NCBI GenBank assembly: GCA_963681505.1
Contig: OY811971.1
Span: 6,228,851 to 6,292,850, forward strand
Direction of reading: 5' to 3'
Length of the DNA stretch: 64,000 nt
DNA from: Eunapius fragilis
Lineage: Eukaryota; Porifera; Demospongiae; Spongillida; Spongillidae
Below, in pieces: positions 1-9,850 of this stretch. The translations under genes and the position numbers were made by a program. How positions within the stretch are numbered: position 1 is the first letter of the stretch; each line of letters begins with the position of its first letter. The notes under the pieces are model-generated. The model had not been told where the DNA came from and made no database searches. It worked only from the letters and a program-made list of their open reading frames with translations.

Positions 1-1185
1 AATGGTATGTGAAGAGAGTGCAAAAAGAATGCCAATCAGAAAGGCGTCTGTACAAAACGCTACTTGCACAACATCAGCGAGATTGTACACACTCAAGTGA
101 CATCCATCGTGACAATGTCAGCAAACCCTACAATCAAACATTGCGTACGAGTATGCAGCCTTTGGGACAGGGGTCGAATTCTATTTACCTATGTATAGCA
201 AAATAAATCATTATAATTAACCCCCCAACACCTGGCGGTTTGTCGCGTTACCACGACAAAATTTAGAACGACCTCCATCAAGCTGTAGCAATGGAAATAT
301 GCATTAGTATATAACTGAATTTAGTGTCAAAATCAATGGGTCGTAAAGATGTTAATTTACTAGCAAGATAATGGCAGGTCATTATTGTGCATGCGCAATT
401 TGTGATAATGCTTCCATAGCAACGCTACGCATGTTGCATAGTGACGTCACGCTATATGCTTGACTCAGTTACATCCTTTTCTTGAATCCGGTTTTTTTTG
501 TCTATCTGAGGTTCTCGTTGGTGAGTTTTATTCTCCTATTCAGCTAATTGACTTGACTTCTCATCTAGTAATTAATTGTGTCCAATTCTAAACTTTTTTG
601 ATATCACATGTACTAAGTTAGTTATGGCACGTATTAGTGGCTTGGTGGCATTGTAGCAATACATCATTGGTAAAACAAGAGTTGTTTGTGATACTATTTC
701 ATGCTATGCGTATCATAGGTGCACCGAATAATGACTGCAATTGTCCTTACTAGTATTTATCACCTTAACAAATTATGCAAATATACTCTCCTGTCTCCCA
801 TGTTTTTGATCCTAACCTCTTCTGCCATTTTGCATCAACAAATTGTGTAAAAATGGATACCGGAAACGAAATACAATTGTGGTTTAAGGGCTTAGAGCAA
901 AACGCCAGCCTCATGGGTAAAAGATTAAAAAGCAACTGTCATGGTACAGCGGAAGATTGAGCGGTACCGCTGTGTCTAACGTGCAGTAATGCTTTTTATA
1001 GTTTTCCTAAGTTTAATAACATGTCGTTAATTATTGCTTACTGTCGGAGTGTAGTTCAAGCTTTTTTGTTTACTAATACAGTTTAATTGCAAAGCTTATA
1101 ACTTATTGAAAAGTTTCAAAAAAGTGTAGCGGTACCAACACATTCGTAGTGGTACCGCGGCAGCATATGTCGGGGGGTTAAAATG
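1..1185. other. Non-coding sequence left of the Ty3/gypsy element
   Basis: No convincing gene is seen. The stretch is AT-rich. A short open frame on the plus strand (9-206) has no recognised motif. The word GCGGTACC or close variants recurs at about 960-1160, just before the retrotransposon. If the RNF213-like gene continues past the left edge, this is intron sequence antisense to that gene. Confidence 0.4.
442..467. promoter_or_regulatory. Possible CREB/ATF and AP-1 sites
   Basis: A perfect palindromic TGACGTCA (442-449) lies 11 bp from a consensus TGACTCA (461-467). These are the known bZIP binding words for CREB/ATF and AP-1. About 60 bp downstream a donor-like GTGAGT follows. No coding exon could be linked to the sites, so a promoter role is only a guess. 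Confidence 0.25.
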
Positions 1186-1304
1186 TGTTGTAGGACTGGG
1201 CACGGGGGCACGTGACCATCCCTTTGCATAGTTTTTGGGATTAATCTCGTGGACTGAGAAGTCCGTGTGCATCTGCCAAAGGAGTGGTTGTATTGAGCGT
1301 AACA
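1186..1304 (+). repeat. 5' LTR of the Ty3/gypsy element
   Basis: This 119-bp LTR runs from TGTTGTAGGACTGGG to GAGCGTAACA. It is identical to the 3' LTR except at one base. It is short for a Ty3/gypsy LTR. Confidence 0.95.
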
Positions 1305-1322
1305 TGGTGTCAGAAGTGGGAT
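1305..1322 (+). other. tRNA primer binding site, probably tRNA-Leu
   Basis: The sequence TGGTGTCAGAAGTGGGAT directly follows the 5' LTR. TGG pairs with the CCA end of a tRNA. From memory, the remainder matches the 3' end of metazoan tRNA-Leu. Confidence 0.75.
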
Positions 1323-1337
1323 TTTAAAGGTCTAAAG

Positions 1338-2316
1338 ATGGAGAAGTACCTTGTGCCAGAACCCGTGGGTGAGGGCGACCTCACGGACCAATGGACCCGC
1401 TTCAAGAAAGAATTCGGGCTGTTCTTAACAGCAATTGGAAAAGGGGATTCTGCGTCTGCTGTAAAATTAGCGATATTCCTAAGGGTTGCAGGTCAGCGAA
1501 TCAACGATATGCACGAGGCGCTCGTGTTTGGAGAGGGGGAAGACAAAGAGGACTATGCCACTGTGATAAAAAAGTTGGACGAGCAATGCGTTAGACGAAC
1601 TAGTAGGCATGTAATTCGGGACCGTTTCTTCCAGATGAAACAGGAACAACGCACTGTGGATCAGTTTCGTGGCTGACCTTAGGAAGCAAGTGAAGGACTG
1701 CGACTTTGGAGCACTGAAGGACGACCTAATGCTGCACGTGCTGTTTCGAGGCCTTGACAACGAAAGAATGCGAAGACGCCTGTTTGAAACGGACAAACTT
1801 GAGCTAGCCAAGGCGATTCAGATGTGTCAGAGCATGGAGGCGACATTGGCAGATTTGCAGCAGTGGACAGCAAAGAAGCCAGTTGGCGAGGAGATGGTTG
1901 CAGAAATAGCCACTGGTGAAAGGAAAGGATCGGAAGAGGTAGCGGCAATGAACAAGGGAGTGGTAAGAAAGGCAGAAACCAGGCTAAGCAGGGAGGATCG
2001 AAGAGGTACAGAGGGAGCAGAGTGATCTAGGTGTGGTACATTCCACAGCCCAAGACAGTGTCCAGCGTATGGACAGCGTTGCGCCAGGTGTCATCAACTC
2101 AACCATTTTGCCAGAAAATGCCGTACGAAGGAGAGCACACATTTGGTGACCACTGATCAAGAAGACATTCTCTCAGTGACGGTTCGTAAAGTCGGGAAGA
2201 AGCTTATAGGAACACTTCAGTTTGCAGTGAAGAAAGGCAGAGTAGCATTGCAGTGCCAGCTTGATACTGCAGCAACATGCAATGTGTTATCACTGAAGGA
2301 TCACCGGACACTGTGA
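1338..2316 (+). pseudogene. gag: Ty3/gypsy gag and protease, frameshifted and stopped
   Basis: Gag starts at the ATG at 1338 and is open to the TGA at 1674-1676. The capsid-like reading continues in the next frame from about 1669 (…CDFGALKDDLMLHVLFRGL…) to a TGA at 2023-2025. Beyond it the same frame encodes a CCHC knuckle, CARCHQLNHFARKC (C-x2-C-x4-H-x4-C), preceded by a second Cys/His cluster; the TGA falls where that first cluster would begin. The protease active site reads LDTAATCNVLS, that is DTA rather than the common DTG. Another TGA at 2314-2316 separates it from pol. All three breaks fall within about 650 bp. Whether the TGA codons could be read through cannot be told from sequence. 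Confidence 0.85.
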
Positions 2317-2346
2317 GAACCACCACTGGAAAGGAGTGCCACAACA

Positions 2347-5226
2347 TTGACGATGTATGATGGTTCTGTTCAGCGGTCATTGGGGCGGTGTTTTCTGCAG
2401 GTGCTGGATCCAGAAGAACGGACACAGACGCTCCTTTTTGAAGTTTTGAAGAGCGAGCACCATTCTTTGTTGTCCCTGGATACTTGTTTGACCTTGAAGC
2501 TTTTGACGTACAAACTAGAGGAGGTGTCGGTTGTGAAAAGCGGCTGCAAAATCACTAAGCCACAGATCTTATCACAGTTTGCAGACCTGTTCACAGGTTT
2601 AGGGTGTTTATCTGGCGAATACGACATTGACTTGGATGAAAAGGTGCTACCAGTTCAAAACAGGCCACGCAAGATCCCACATACGATGAGGGCAGCAGTG
2701 GAGAGCAAGCTGGTGCAACTAGAGCAAGCTGGAGTGATAGCTTCAGTGGATCAGCCAACTGACTGGATCAGCAACATTACAACAGTTTGGAAACCGGACA
2801 AGAAGCAAGTCAGAATTTGCCTGGACCCGAGAGACCTGAACAAGGCTATTCGCAGGAACCATTTCAACATGCCGACCATTGACGATGTTTTGCCAAATTT
2901 GAAAGAGGCAAAGCTGTTCAGTCTTCTGGATGCAAAGGACGGGTTCTTACAAATAAAACTGTCTGAAAGAAGCAGTTTTCTGACTACATTCTGGGGTCCA
3001 CAGGGTCGCTACAGATGGCTGAGGCTTCCGTTTGGTGTGTCTTCTGCGCCTGAGGAGTTTCAGCGGCGTCTGCAGCAGGCTTTACATGGCTTAACAGGAG
3101 TGGCAATTGTTGCTGACGACATTCTAGTGTATGGTGTTGGGAAAGCAATGGAGGAAGCCAGACTCAATCACGATGCAAATCTATTGCAACTGCTGGACAG
3201 AGCTAGGGAACAGCATCTGAAACTAAACAAGGATAAGATGCGCCTACATTTGACAGAAGTGCTCTACATTGGTCATGTCATTTCCACAAAAGGAATTCAG
3301 CCTGACCCCTCGAAGGTAGAGGCAATATGTGGGATGCCGGAGCCGAAAGGACCAGCAGATGTGCGAAGGTATTTGGGAATGTGTAACTACCTTGCCAGGT
3401 ATATTCCTAAACTGTCAGAAGAGAGCGAACCATTGAGGAAACTGACTGAATCAGATTCCGAGTTCAAATGGGGAGAGAAAGAGAAACAGGCGTTCCTGAA
3501 ACTGAAGGACTTGATTGCCAAACAACAACTTCTATCCTTCTATGATGTACGAAAACCAGTTGTTCTTCAATGCGATGCCAGTACCGAAGGTTTAGGAGCT
3601 ACTCTTCTGCAGGAAGGGTGTCCTGTAGCGTCTGTCTCCCGGTCCCTGACAAGAAGTGAACGAAACTACGTGGCTCTGGAGCTGGAATGTTTGGCCATCG
3701 TTTTTGCCTGCCAGAAATTTGACCAGTATATTTTTGGGAAACACATTCGGGTTGAGACAGATCATAAGCCACTAGAAATCATCATAAAGAAATCCATTCT
3801 AGCTGCCCCTAGACGTCTACAGAGGATGTTGCTGCAGCTTCAAAGATATTCCCTGGATGTGGTGTACCGGCCAGGTGAACAGCAGGTGGTGGCAGACACG
3901 TTGTCCAGAGCACCACTGAGTCAGACGGCTACTGAGTGGAAGCTGGATGAGGTGGTGTTCCAGCTGCAAGACATCAAGGAATCAGAATACATCCCTATCA
4001 GTGACCAACGTATTGCAGAGGTGAGAAAAGCAGGACTTCAGGACGAGGAACAGATGGCATTGCGGAAGGTGATCACGTTAGGGTGGCCATCGGTAATATC
4101 TCAAGTACCAGAGGTGGTGCGCAGCTATTGGAATTTTCGAGACACTATGACTGTTCAGGATGGTATTGTGTACAAAGCAGGGCAGGTGGTCATTCTGTTG
4201 AAGATGAGGCCCGATATACTGCAGCGTTTGCACTCCAGCCATCAGGGTGTCCAGTCCACAGTGAGAAGGGCTCGAGATGTGGTATACTGGCCTGGCATGA
4301 GTAAGGACATCGAGATAACAGTGAGTCAGTGTCCAGTGTGTGAAGAAACCTCCCCAACTTTGCCTAAAGAGAAGCTGCTATTCCATGAGATTCTGGGAAA
4401 GCCCTGGGAAAAGGTCGGCATGGATTTGTTTAGGGTTAAAGGAAAGGATTACTTGATAGTTGTGGACTACCTTACTGATTTCTTCGAGTTGTCAGAGCTG
4501 CCAGACCTTTCAGCCTCATCTGTAGTTCAGGCAGCAAAGCAGCAGTTTGCACGCCATGGCATACCAGTCTGGGTGCATTCAGATGGTGGTTCACAGTTTG
4601 CTGCTCGAGAGTTCTCAGATTTCTCTCAAGCCTGGGGATTTGAACACACTCTGTCATCTCCGTATAACAGCCAGTCCAATGGCAAGGCGGAATCGGCAGT
4701 AAAAATCGCCAAGAAGCTGTGGAGGAGAAGCAAAGATCCATATCTGGCCCTACTAGAGTGGAGGAACACCCCTACCATTGGTATGGGCTCTAGCCCTTGT
4801 CAGAGGCTGTTGGCCCGACGGACAAGGGGAGTTGTTCCAATGGCAGAGTACAAACGGGATCCAGTCATTGAACCCCATGTGTTGGAGAAAAAGCACAAGA
4901 AGCAGCAGCTGCAAATACTGAGGGCCAATCAAAGGGTACCTCGAGAGAGGACTCTGCCATCCCTTGCCGTTGGACAACCAGTGCTGGCGCAAGATATGCG
5001 AGCGTTCAAGACTCAGTGGGACAGGGGTACTTGTGTGGGCCGTTTGTCAAATCGATCCTATATTGTGGACATTGATGATCAGCTGGTTCGGAGAAATTGT
5101 AGGTTTCTGAAGCCCTCAGAGAACAAGCCATCATGCTCGGAAGAAGTGTTGGAGGAGAACACAAAAGAGGCTGAGGGTCCTGTAGCCCAAGCAACAGCAG
5201 CTGGAGTACCCAATGAACTGCAATAG
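2347..5226 (+). CDS. pol: Ty3/gypsy Pol: reverse transcriptase, RNase H, integrase
   Basis: The frame is open from 2317; the first ATG gives 959 residues. Reverse transcriptase: catalytic Asp in LLDAKDGFLQI (about residue 195) and the VADD box (about 256-258). RNase H: QCDASTEGLG (about 408), an ELECLAIVFA Glu and TDHKPLE Asp, ending in VVADTLSRAPL. Integrase: HHCC zinc finger (HSSH about 629-632, CPVC about 661-664), then catalytic Asp in VGMDLF, Asp in HSDGGSQF and Glu in GKAESAV, with exactly 35 residues between the last two. The domain order is Ty3/gypsy. Nothing in this part is broken, unlike the gag-protease part before it. Confidence 0.95.
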   Translation: MTMYDGSVQRSLGRCFLQVLDPEERTQTLLFEVLKSEHHSLLSLDTCLTLKLLTYKLEEVSVVKSGCKITKPQILSQFADLFTGLGCLSGEYDIDLDEKVLPVQNRPRKIPHTMRAAVESKLVQLEQAGVIASVDQPTDWISNITTVWKPDKKQVRICLDPRDLNKAIRRNHFNMPTIDDVLPNLKEAKLFSLLDAKDGFLQIKLSERSSFLTTFWGPQGRYRWLRLPFGVSSAPEEFQRRLQQALHGLTGVAIVADDILVYGVGKAMEEARLNHDANLLQLLDRAREQHLKLNKDKMRLHLTEVLYIGHVISTKGIQPDPSKVEAICGMPEPKGPADVRRYLGMCNYLARYIPKLSEESEPLRKLTESDSEFKWGEKEKQAFLKLKDLIAKQQLLSFYDVRKPVVLQCDASTEGLGATLLQEGCPVASVSRSLTRSERNYVALELECLAIVFACQKFDQYIFGKHIRVETDHKPLEIIIKKSILAAPRRLQRMLLQLQRYSLDVVYRPGEQQVVADTLSRAPLSQTATEWKLDEVVFQLQDIKESEYIPISDQRIAEVRKAGLQDEEQMALRKVITLGWPSVISQVPEVVRSYWNFRDTMTVQDGIVYKAGQVVILLKMRPDILQRLHSSHQGVQSTVRRARDVVYWPGMSKDIEITVSQCPVCEETSPTLPKEKLLFHEILGKPWEKVGMDLFRVKGKDYLIVVDYLTDFFELSELPDLSASSVVQAAKQQFARHGIPVWVHSDGGSQFAAREFSDFSQAWGFEHTLSSPYNSQSNGKAESAVKIAKKLWRRSKDPYLALLEWRNTPTIGMGSSPCQRLLARRTRGVVPMAEYKRDPVIEPHVLEKKHKKQQLQILRANQRVPRERTLPSLAVGQPVLAQDMRAFKTQWDRGTCVGRLSNRSYIVDIDDQLVRRNCRFLKPSENKPSCSEEVLEENTKEAEGPVAQATAAGVPNELQ

Positions 5227-5434
5227 GACAAAAGCGCTTCAGAAGAGGAACAACCAACATTGGAGACGGAGCCCAATACTCACCCAGACCCTGCACAGAA
5301 ATTGGTCCAGAGTGAGATTGGCCCTAATCAATACAAGACACGAAGTGGTCGTATCTCCAGACCCCCAGCACGGTTTCAGGATTTCGTGAAACACTAACTT
5401 TGAACATTTTGTGTGTATGCTGCTGTTGATAGAT

Positions 5435-5447
5435 AAAAGGGAGGGGA
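5435..5447 (+). other. Polypurine tract
   Basis: AAAAGGGAGGGGA lies immediately before the 3' LTR, where plus-strand DNA synthesis is primed in LTR retrotransposons. Confidence 0.85.
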
Positions 5448-5566
5448 TGTTGTAGGACTGGGCACGGGGGCACGTGACCATCCCTTTGCATAGTTTTTGG
5501 GATTAATCTCATGGACTGAGAAGTCCGTGTGCATCTGCCAAAGGAGTGGTTGTATTGAGCGTAACA
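5448..5566 (+). repeat. 3' LTR of the Ty3/gypsy element
   Basis: This is the 119-bp partner of the 5' LTR with one substitution. It is followed by the second copy of the AAATG target duplication. Confidence 0.95.
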
Positions 5567-5571
5567 AAATG

Positions 5572-6480
5572 TACATTTGCGCATACATACATGCATTATT
5601 TGAAGAGTCTCAAATATGTGCAGTAGGGCACGTCAAGATCATAAGGTCATCCAGTTTGTGTTTGAGGGGCTCACAGGTGAAGTGTTGAAGTGGACTTGGG
5701 TTCGATGATACAGTAATTGTACTGTACATGGCTGGCACCACTCTACTCCATCTTAGGTTGATCAAGTGTTCAGGAAGAGAAGGGTGCGAAACCTCCCCTG
5801 CATAATGAAAATCGATTTTTCAGAATACATGTATACTTTTAAAACACTAATCAATTTGGCAGGTTTTTCTGGATTTGAAAATCAATCTTTCCGAATACAT
5901 GAGTACTTTTAAAACATTATTAGATTTGTCAGGTTTTTCTGGATCTGAAAATCTATTTTTCCGAATACTGGAAAAAAGAAAATCGATTTTTCTGAATAGG
6001 TTTTGACAAAATGCCATTTAAATACCTAGGTTATTCAGGTTGTCTGCTCAGTGAGTAATGGTTGTCACTCTATACTCAACCACAGACACATAAATGTACA
6101 CATCACACCAGATGCCCTAAACCCACCATAGTAGCCATCAAGCTAGACACCACCCTCCTAGAAGTGGGGGTCATGACATTTTTGAATTAGTATAAATTAA
6201 TGATGAATTTGTATTGGTATCATGGTGCATATAATTAGTTCATAACCGTTAATAACATTATAGTAATATAATGATGATGCACAAACAGTTCTGTATACTT
6301 TAAAAATTGATGAAAATTTGATCAAAAAAGAAAAAGTACTACCTGATATGAATTTTCATAATTATAAAATCTTGAATTTGTGGGTTTGATTATTTTAATG
6401 AAAATTACTATTTGTTTAGAAAGATAGATGATGAAAGGTGATCCTCAGATGAAAGGCAACTACTATGCATAACTTGCTTT
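5572..6480. other. AT-rich spacer
   Basis: No gene is seen. The stretch contains the 70-bp tandem repeat listed separately at 5807-6000 and a short run (about 6090-6125) resembling the CATCACACCAGATGCCC words found again at 9083-9290. Confidence 0.4.
5807..6000 (+). repeat. 70-bp tandem repeat, about 2.5 copies
   Basis: Units begin GAAAATC[G/A]AT[T/C]TTT at 5807, 5877 and 5947, with a partial unit at 5978. Each full unit carries a TTTTAAAACA core and a CAGGTTTTTCTGGAT tail. Confidence 0.85.
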
Positions 6481-6498
6481 CTTGGACAGGAACGAACA

Positions 6499-8570
6499 TT
6501 ACGTTCTTCTCCACAGAATGAACAGTGCACAACTTGATGGTGACACCTTATAATAGGATCTGGCACTCTGAGAAGATTTTATTGCCAAGCTCTCACTGTA
6601 CTTCCGTAGATTTTTATTATTGTGCTTTAGAGGCTCTTCAGAAAATACACCAAGCCCTGTTGAGTCATTGGCATCAATCAATGCAGCTGAGTGAGCCAGG
6701 ATGATTTGATGCATGGAAGGAGTAAACCTGAAGGTGGGCCAATGTGTAACTATCAAAAGCGAAGCTTCTTTGCAAAAGGTGATCTAGTTCTTCAATGTTT
6801 ACATTACATCTTGAGGAAACTGCTTTAAAATTACAGATAAATTAGCAATAAACTCATAAAAAATATTCCTACCACACCTTCCATCTTTTCTAGACTTTTC
6901 GGGAACACATTCAACCAGGACCTGGCGTTTTGCAGGATCAAACAAAAGATTTTGTGCTATGTTACCTGTAGTAGTTGTATCACCAGCTCCAACTGGATCA
7001 GGTTTATCCACTGTCATTCCTGTTTTTGTCTTGATTTACTCTTGGACTGTTCTCTTTGCAACATCTACACGTACCTTTTGTTTACTATTCTGTATCCTTC
7101 CAGTCACACCAGCTTTTAGTTTATACACTATCTTTAAACAAAAATCAAGACCCCTCAACAATGTGTGTAGTATGGGAAACATTATGAATGGCAAGAGTTG
7201 ATATGGGACTCTGTGTTAGCCCAACACGTTCACTATAGTCTCCTCTGTTGCATTGCACTTCCCCATCAACTGCTAAATCATCATACAAAGCATGTAGAGC
7301 TTCAATATCTACAATACCTATTTCAAAACCCTCCTTAATGTCATCCTCTTGAACAGCCTCTTCATCTGAGTATGCCCACAAAATGCAGAACGCACCACAT
7401 CTTCCCAGTAGAAGCTTCTGCATCTTTTCATCATTCATTGTTCGATGGAACTCAAGCATCAATAAAATTCTCTTTCCGCATCAAACAACTTTACACCACT
7501 AGACTGCAACTCCTTCATCTCAGCATCTACAGGGATTAAGAAGTAGGTCTTTGGCCTCTTTACCTAACACCAAGAGTATCGATCTAGCTGCATCAGGACT
7601 GCTTGGAGATGGTTCATTCCAGATTTTGTCACGTACATTGGCACTTGTACTTGATAGTTGCACATAGTTGATAGTTGAACATTCCCCTTTTGGTATGCCT
7701 TCCCGACCCATCCAGACTCTCCTTTACTGTCATGGTGTACTACTTACCAGGTTGCAAACCAAGCTGCTGTATCAACCTTTGGAAGTGCAGTTGTATAGAC
7801 TCTTTGACACTGATTGAAACGCCAGGCAAAGGATCTAAAGACTCTATCTTTGGCATTATGGTATCCTTATGCTGCATTAACCTATAGTATGGTGGTAACC
7901 CAACTCTGCTCTTCAGCTCTTGCCTGACTACTGTACTCTGTTCGTCCAAGCTTGTAAGTTGCTAGCATAAACAAACCTTCAGCCAAACTTATCTCTCTGG
8001 TGATTGTTTCTTTGTGAAACAGAAACAGCTTCAGACCTATTGCTACAACAGCACTGTCGTGGAAGTAGTTTTCTCTATGAAGCAGAAACCCTAACAATTG
8101 AGTTGTTGTTATATTCTGCTCTTCTGCTTCCTCCTTCAGTAAAGAAAACAATGCATTCGTTCTTTTATTTAGTGTGACGAGGGCTTAGCTCGTCGAGTGG
8201 AGCAATTTTACTAGTACTCTCTTCTTTTGCACATCGTTTCCTTCATCTGAACTTCCAGCAACAGTTGATTCGATACTTACAGTATGACGATCACGATCGT
8301 GATCAGTACCATCGGGTATAAAGAAGGTTGCTTGCTGGAAATCCAAAGAGGCCTTCATTGTACTGTCTCTCTTCTGCCCATTGGACACTCTAGCCCATTT
8401 ATTCCTAAGGCTACAAATCCGATACACCCACCTATTAAGAACTTCAAGCTCCTCTGTGCCAGTATCCAATCCTTCATCAAGCAGAAACCGTCTTGCTGCC
8501 TCGGTGTTACTTCAAAACTTTGCTACATACCTTTCAAACGCTTGTGATTCGTCTATCGTTGGCCATGGAA
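6499..8570 (-). pseudogene. RAG1L: RAG1-like (Transib superfamily) transposase, degenerate
   Basis: Read from 8570 down to 6499, consecutive fragments in shifting frames line up with the RAG1 core in order. MTVKESLDGSG (Asp codon 7710-7712) matches the RAG1 VKES.DG motif with the first catalytic Asp. DEKMQKLLLGRCGAFCILW (about 7350-7450) matches the zinc-binding DEKL…YICTLC region, and DIEALHALYDDL matches IDALHCDIGNA. TTTTGNIAQNLL (about 6960) matches NGNFARKLM. MHQIILAHSAALID and GVFSEEPLKHNNKNLRK (Glu codon about 6637-6639) match the last catalytic Glu region, HK..AH…ASEG..SGNKLFR. Where the second Asp is expected, the frame reads LVLGKEAKD, so that Asp appears lost. Lesions include in-frame stops near 8185 and 7743 and frameshifts near 7925, 7670 and 7145. 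No RAG2-like gene or terminal inverted repeats were found nearby. A non-RAG Transib origin is possible. Confidence 0.78.
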
Positions 8571-8579
8571 AATAAAAAG

Positions 8580-9394
8580 TTAAGTTACCTTTATTGATAT
8601 TTTTTAATCGTAAGTCACTTGCGTTTTAAAAATTCCAAAGTTTGATGCAGCAAAAAGCGGCACACCATATTAGATAGGTATCTCATACCAGAAGCTTCTT
8701 GCCGTATTACTTAATTATGGAAGGTCCTCCTATTTCACCCGCGCAATCTCTTGTGCGCTACACATGGTAATATCGCTTGTTTTTACGAGCAATCTAATAC
8801 ATTGCGAGAATTGCAGATTGAAAATATCATAGTACAAGTAAGAGGCATGTCAGAAATATCTATATTATTTAGTGTCCATCATGTAGGGTTATTTTTACAC
8901 AAAAATACATATTCTCATAAAAATTTACCACTTTAATTACTCTGCACCAATTATAAAGCCATGCTGTTTGTAAAGAATACAATTCTTGATAATGAATTGT
9001 GATAGTTTTGACATTTAGCTAACAGTTTATGCAATAAAATATAAAGTTCATACCCTGACTCATGTCATGGTCTTAAACCACTGTGAACTACCCCCACATC
9101 ACACCTGATCAGTACCCTCAGCATACCAGGATACGTCCACAGCTCAGTACCCCCATCACACAGCTATACTCATCACATCACACCAGATGCCCTCAGCACA
9201 TGTACACAACAGATGCACTCATCACACAACCACAGCTACCCCATCACACCAGATACCACCAGCGCCCAACCACAGCTACCTAAATCCTATGGCCTAGTGG
9301 GGCGTGTCCTGAGCTAAATTGGCGTGGCCAAGCTGAGGTCTACCTTAAACCTACAAATGATAATTGCACCTGATGCAAAAGGAATAGGAAGTTT
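8580..9394. other. Non-coding, with degenerate CATCACACCAGATGCCCTCAG repeats
   Basis: No gene is seen. From 9083 to 9290 imprecise copies of a 25-35 bp word of the type CATCACACCAGATGCCC repeat in a row. Related words occur on the other strand at about 12450-12530 and 12640-12840 and once near 6100. Confidence 0.55.
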
Positions 9395-9850
9395 ATGCAC
9401 CACAGGCCATGCAGCCTCCATTTCACAATCGCGATATCAGCTCAGAGACCAGCTTGTTCGAAATGCACTAAGCGAACTGATTTTGATTTGTAGCTGGGTG
9501 AGAGATCTCATTCTGTTGGCTAGTTCGAATTACTGCCGCATCTGATCTCGTCCCCAACGTATATATAAATAGTAACAACAGTGACGTTATTAATGTTACA
9601 TTTCAAATTACAAATATCGTGAACACATATCCAGATATCGTTATAAAAAGGTATTCGAATAATGGTGGAATTGTCGATGTGGACGATGAATACCTAAGAA
9701 CCTCCGAATGGAGATTCACAAACAGGTTGTTTTAATTAGAACAAATCCAATAATCGATTTTTCCAAGTACTGCTAAATTACTATTCAAACGGATAGTTTT
9801 TTGCGAATATCTGAATAACCCGAATAACCTGATAACCGGTTACACACCCT
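9395..9850 (+). repeat. Interspersed repeat, copy A of an inverted pair
   Basis: The stretch from GCACCACAGGCCATGCAGC to the TAACCGGTTACACACCC end matches the reverse complement of 11990-12425. Shared anchors are CCATTTCAC, GCTAGTTCG, GATCTCGTCCCC, CATATCCAGATATCG and TATTCGAATAATGG. Divergence is substantial, so the copies are old. Confidence 0.7.

Larger units (their letters stand above)
1186..5566 (+). mobile_element. Complete Ty3/gypsy LTR retrotransposon, gag-protease broken
   Basis: The element is 4381 bp. It has two 119-bp LTRs that start with TG and end with CA, and it is flanked by a perfect 5-bp target duplication, AAATG, at 1181-1185 and 5567-5571. Internally it has a tRNA-type primer binding site, gag with a zinc knuckle, an aspartic protease motif, then reverse transcriptase, RNase H and integrase in the Ty3/gypsy order, a polypurine tract and no env. 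The LTRs differ at one position (G/A in the CTC[G/A]TGGACT word), so the insertion is recent. Gag-protease carries one frameshift and two TGA stops, while the 2.9-kb pol frame is open. It lies antisense to the RNF213-like gene. Confidence 0.96.

Noticed and set aside
6499..8570. The region as exons of the surrounding RNF213-like gene
   Set aside because: It is on the same strand, but the blocks match the RAG1 core, not RNF213, and stops and frameshifts interrupt it without proper splice sites.
5600..9100. Terminal inverted repeats of CACTATG or CACAGTG type for the RAG1-like remnant
   Set aside because: Scanned by eye on both sides; no matching pair with a 5-bp duplication was found.
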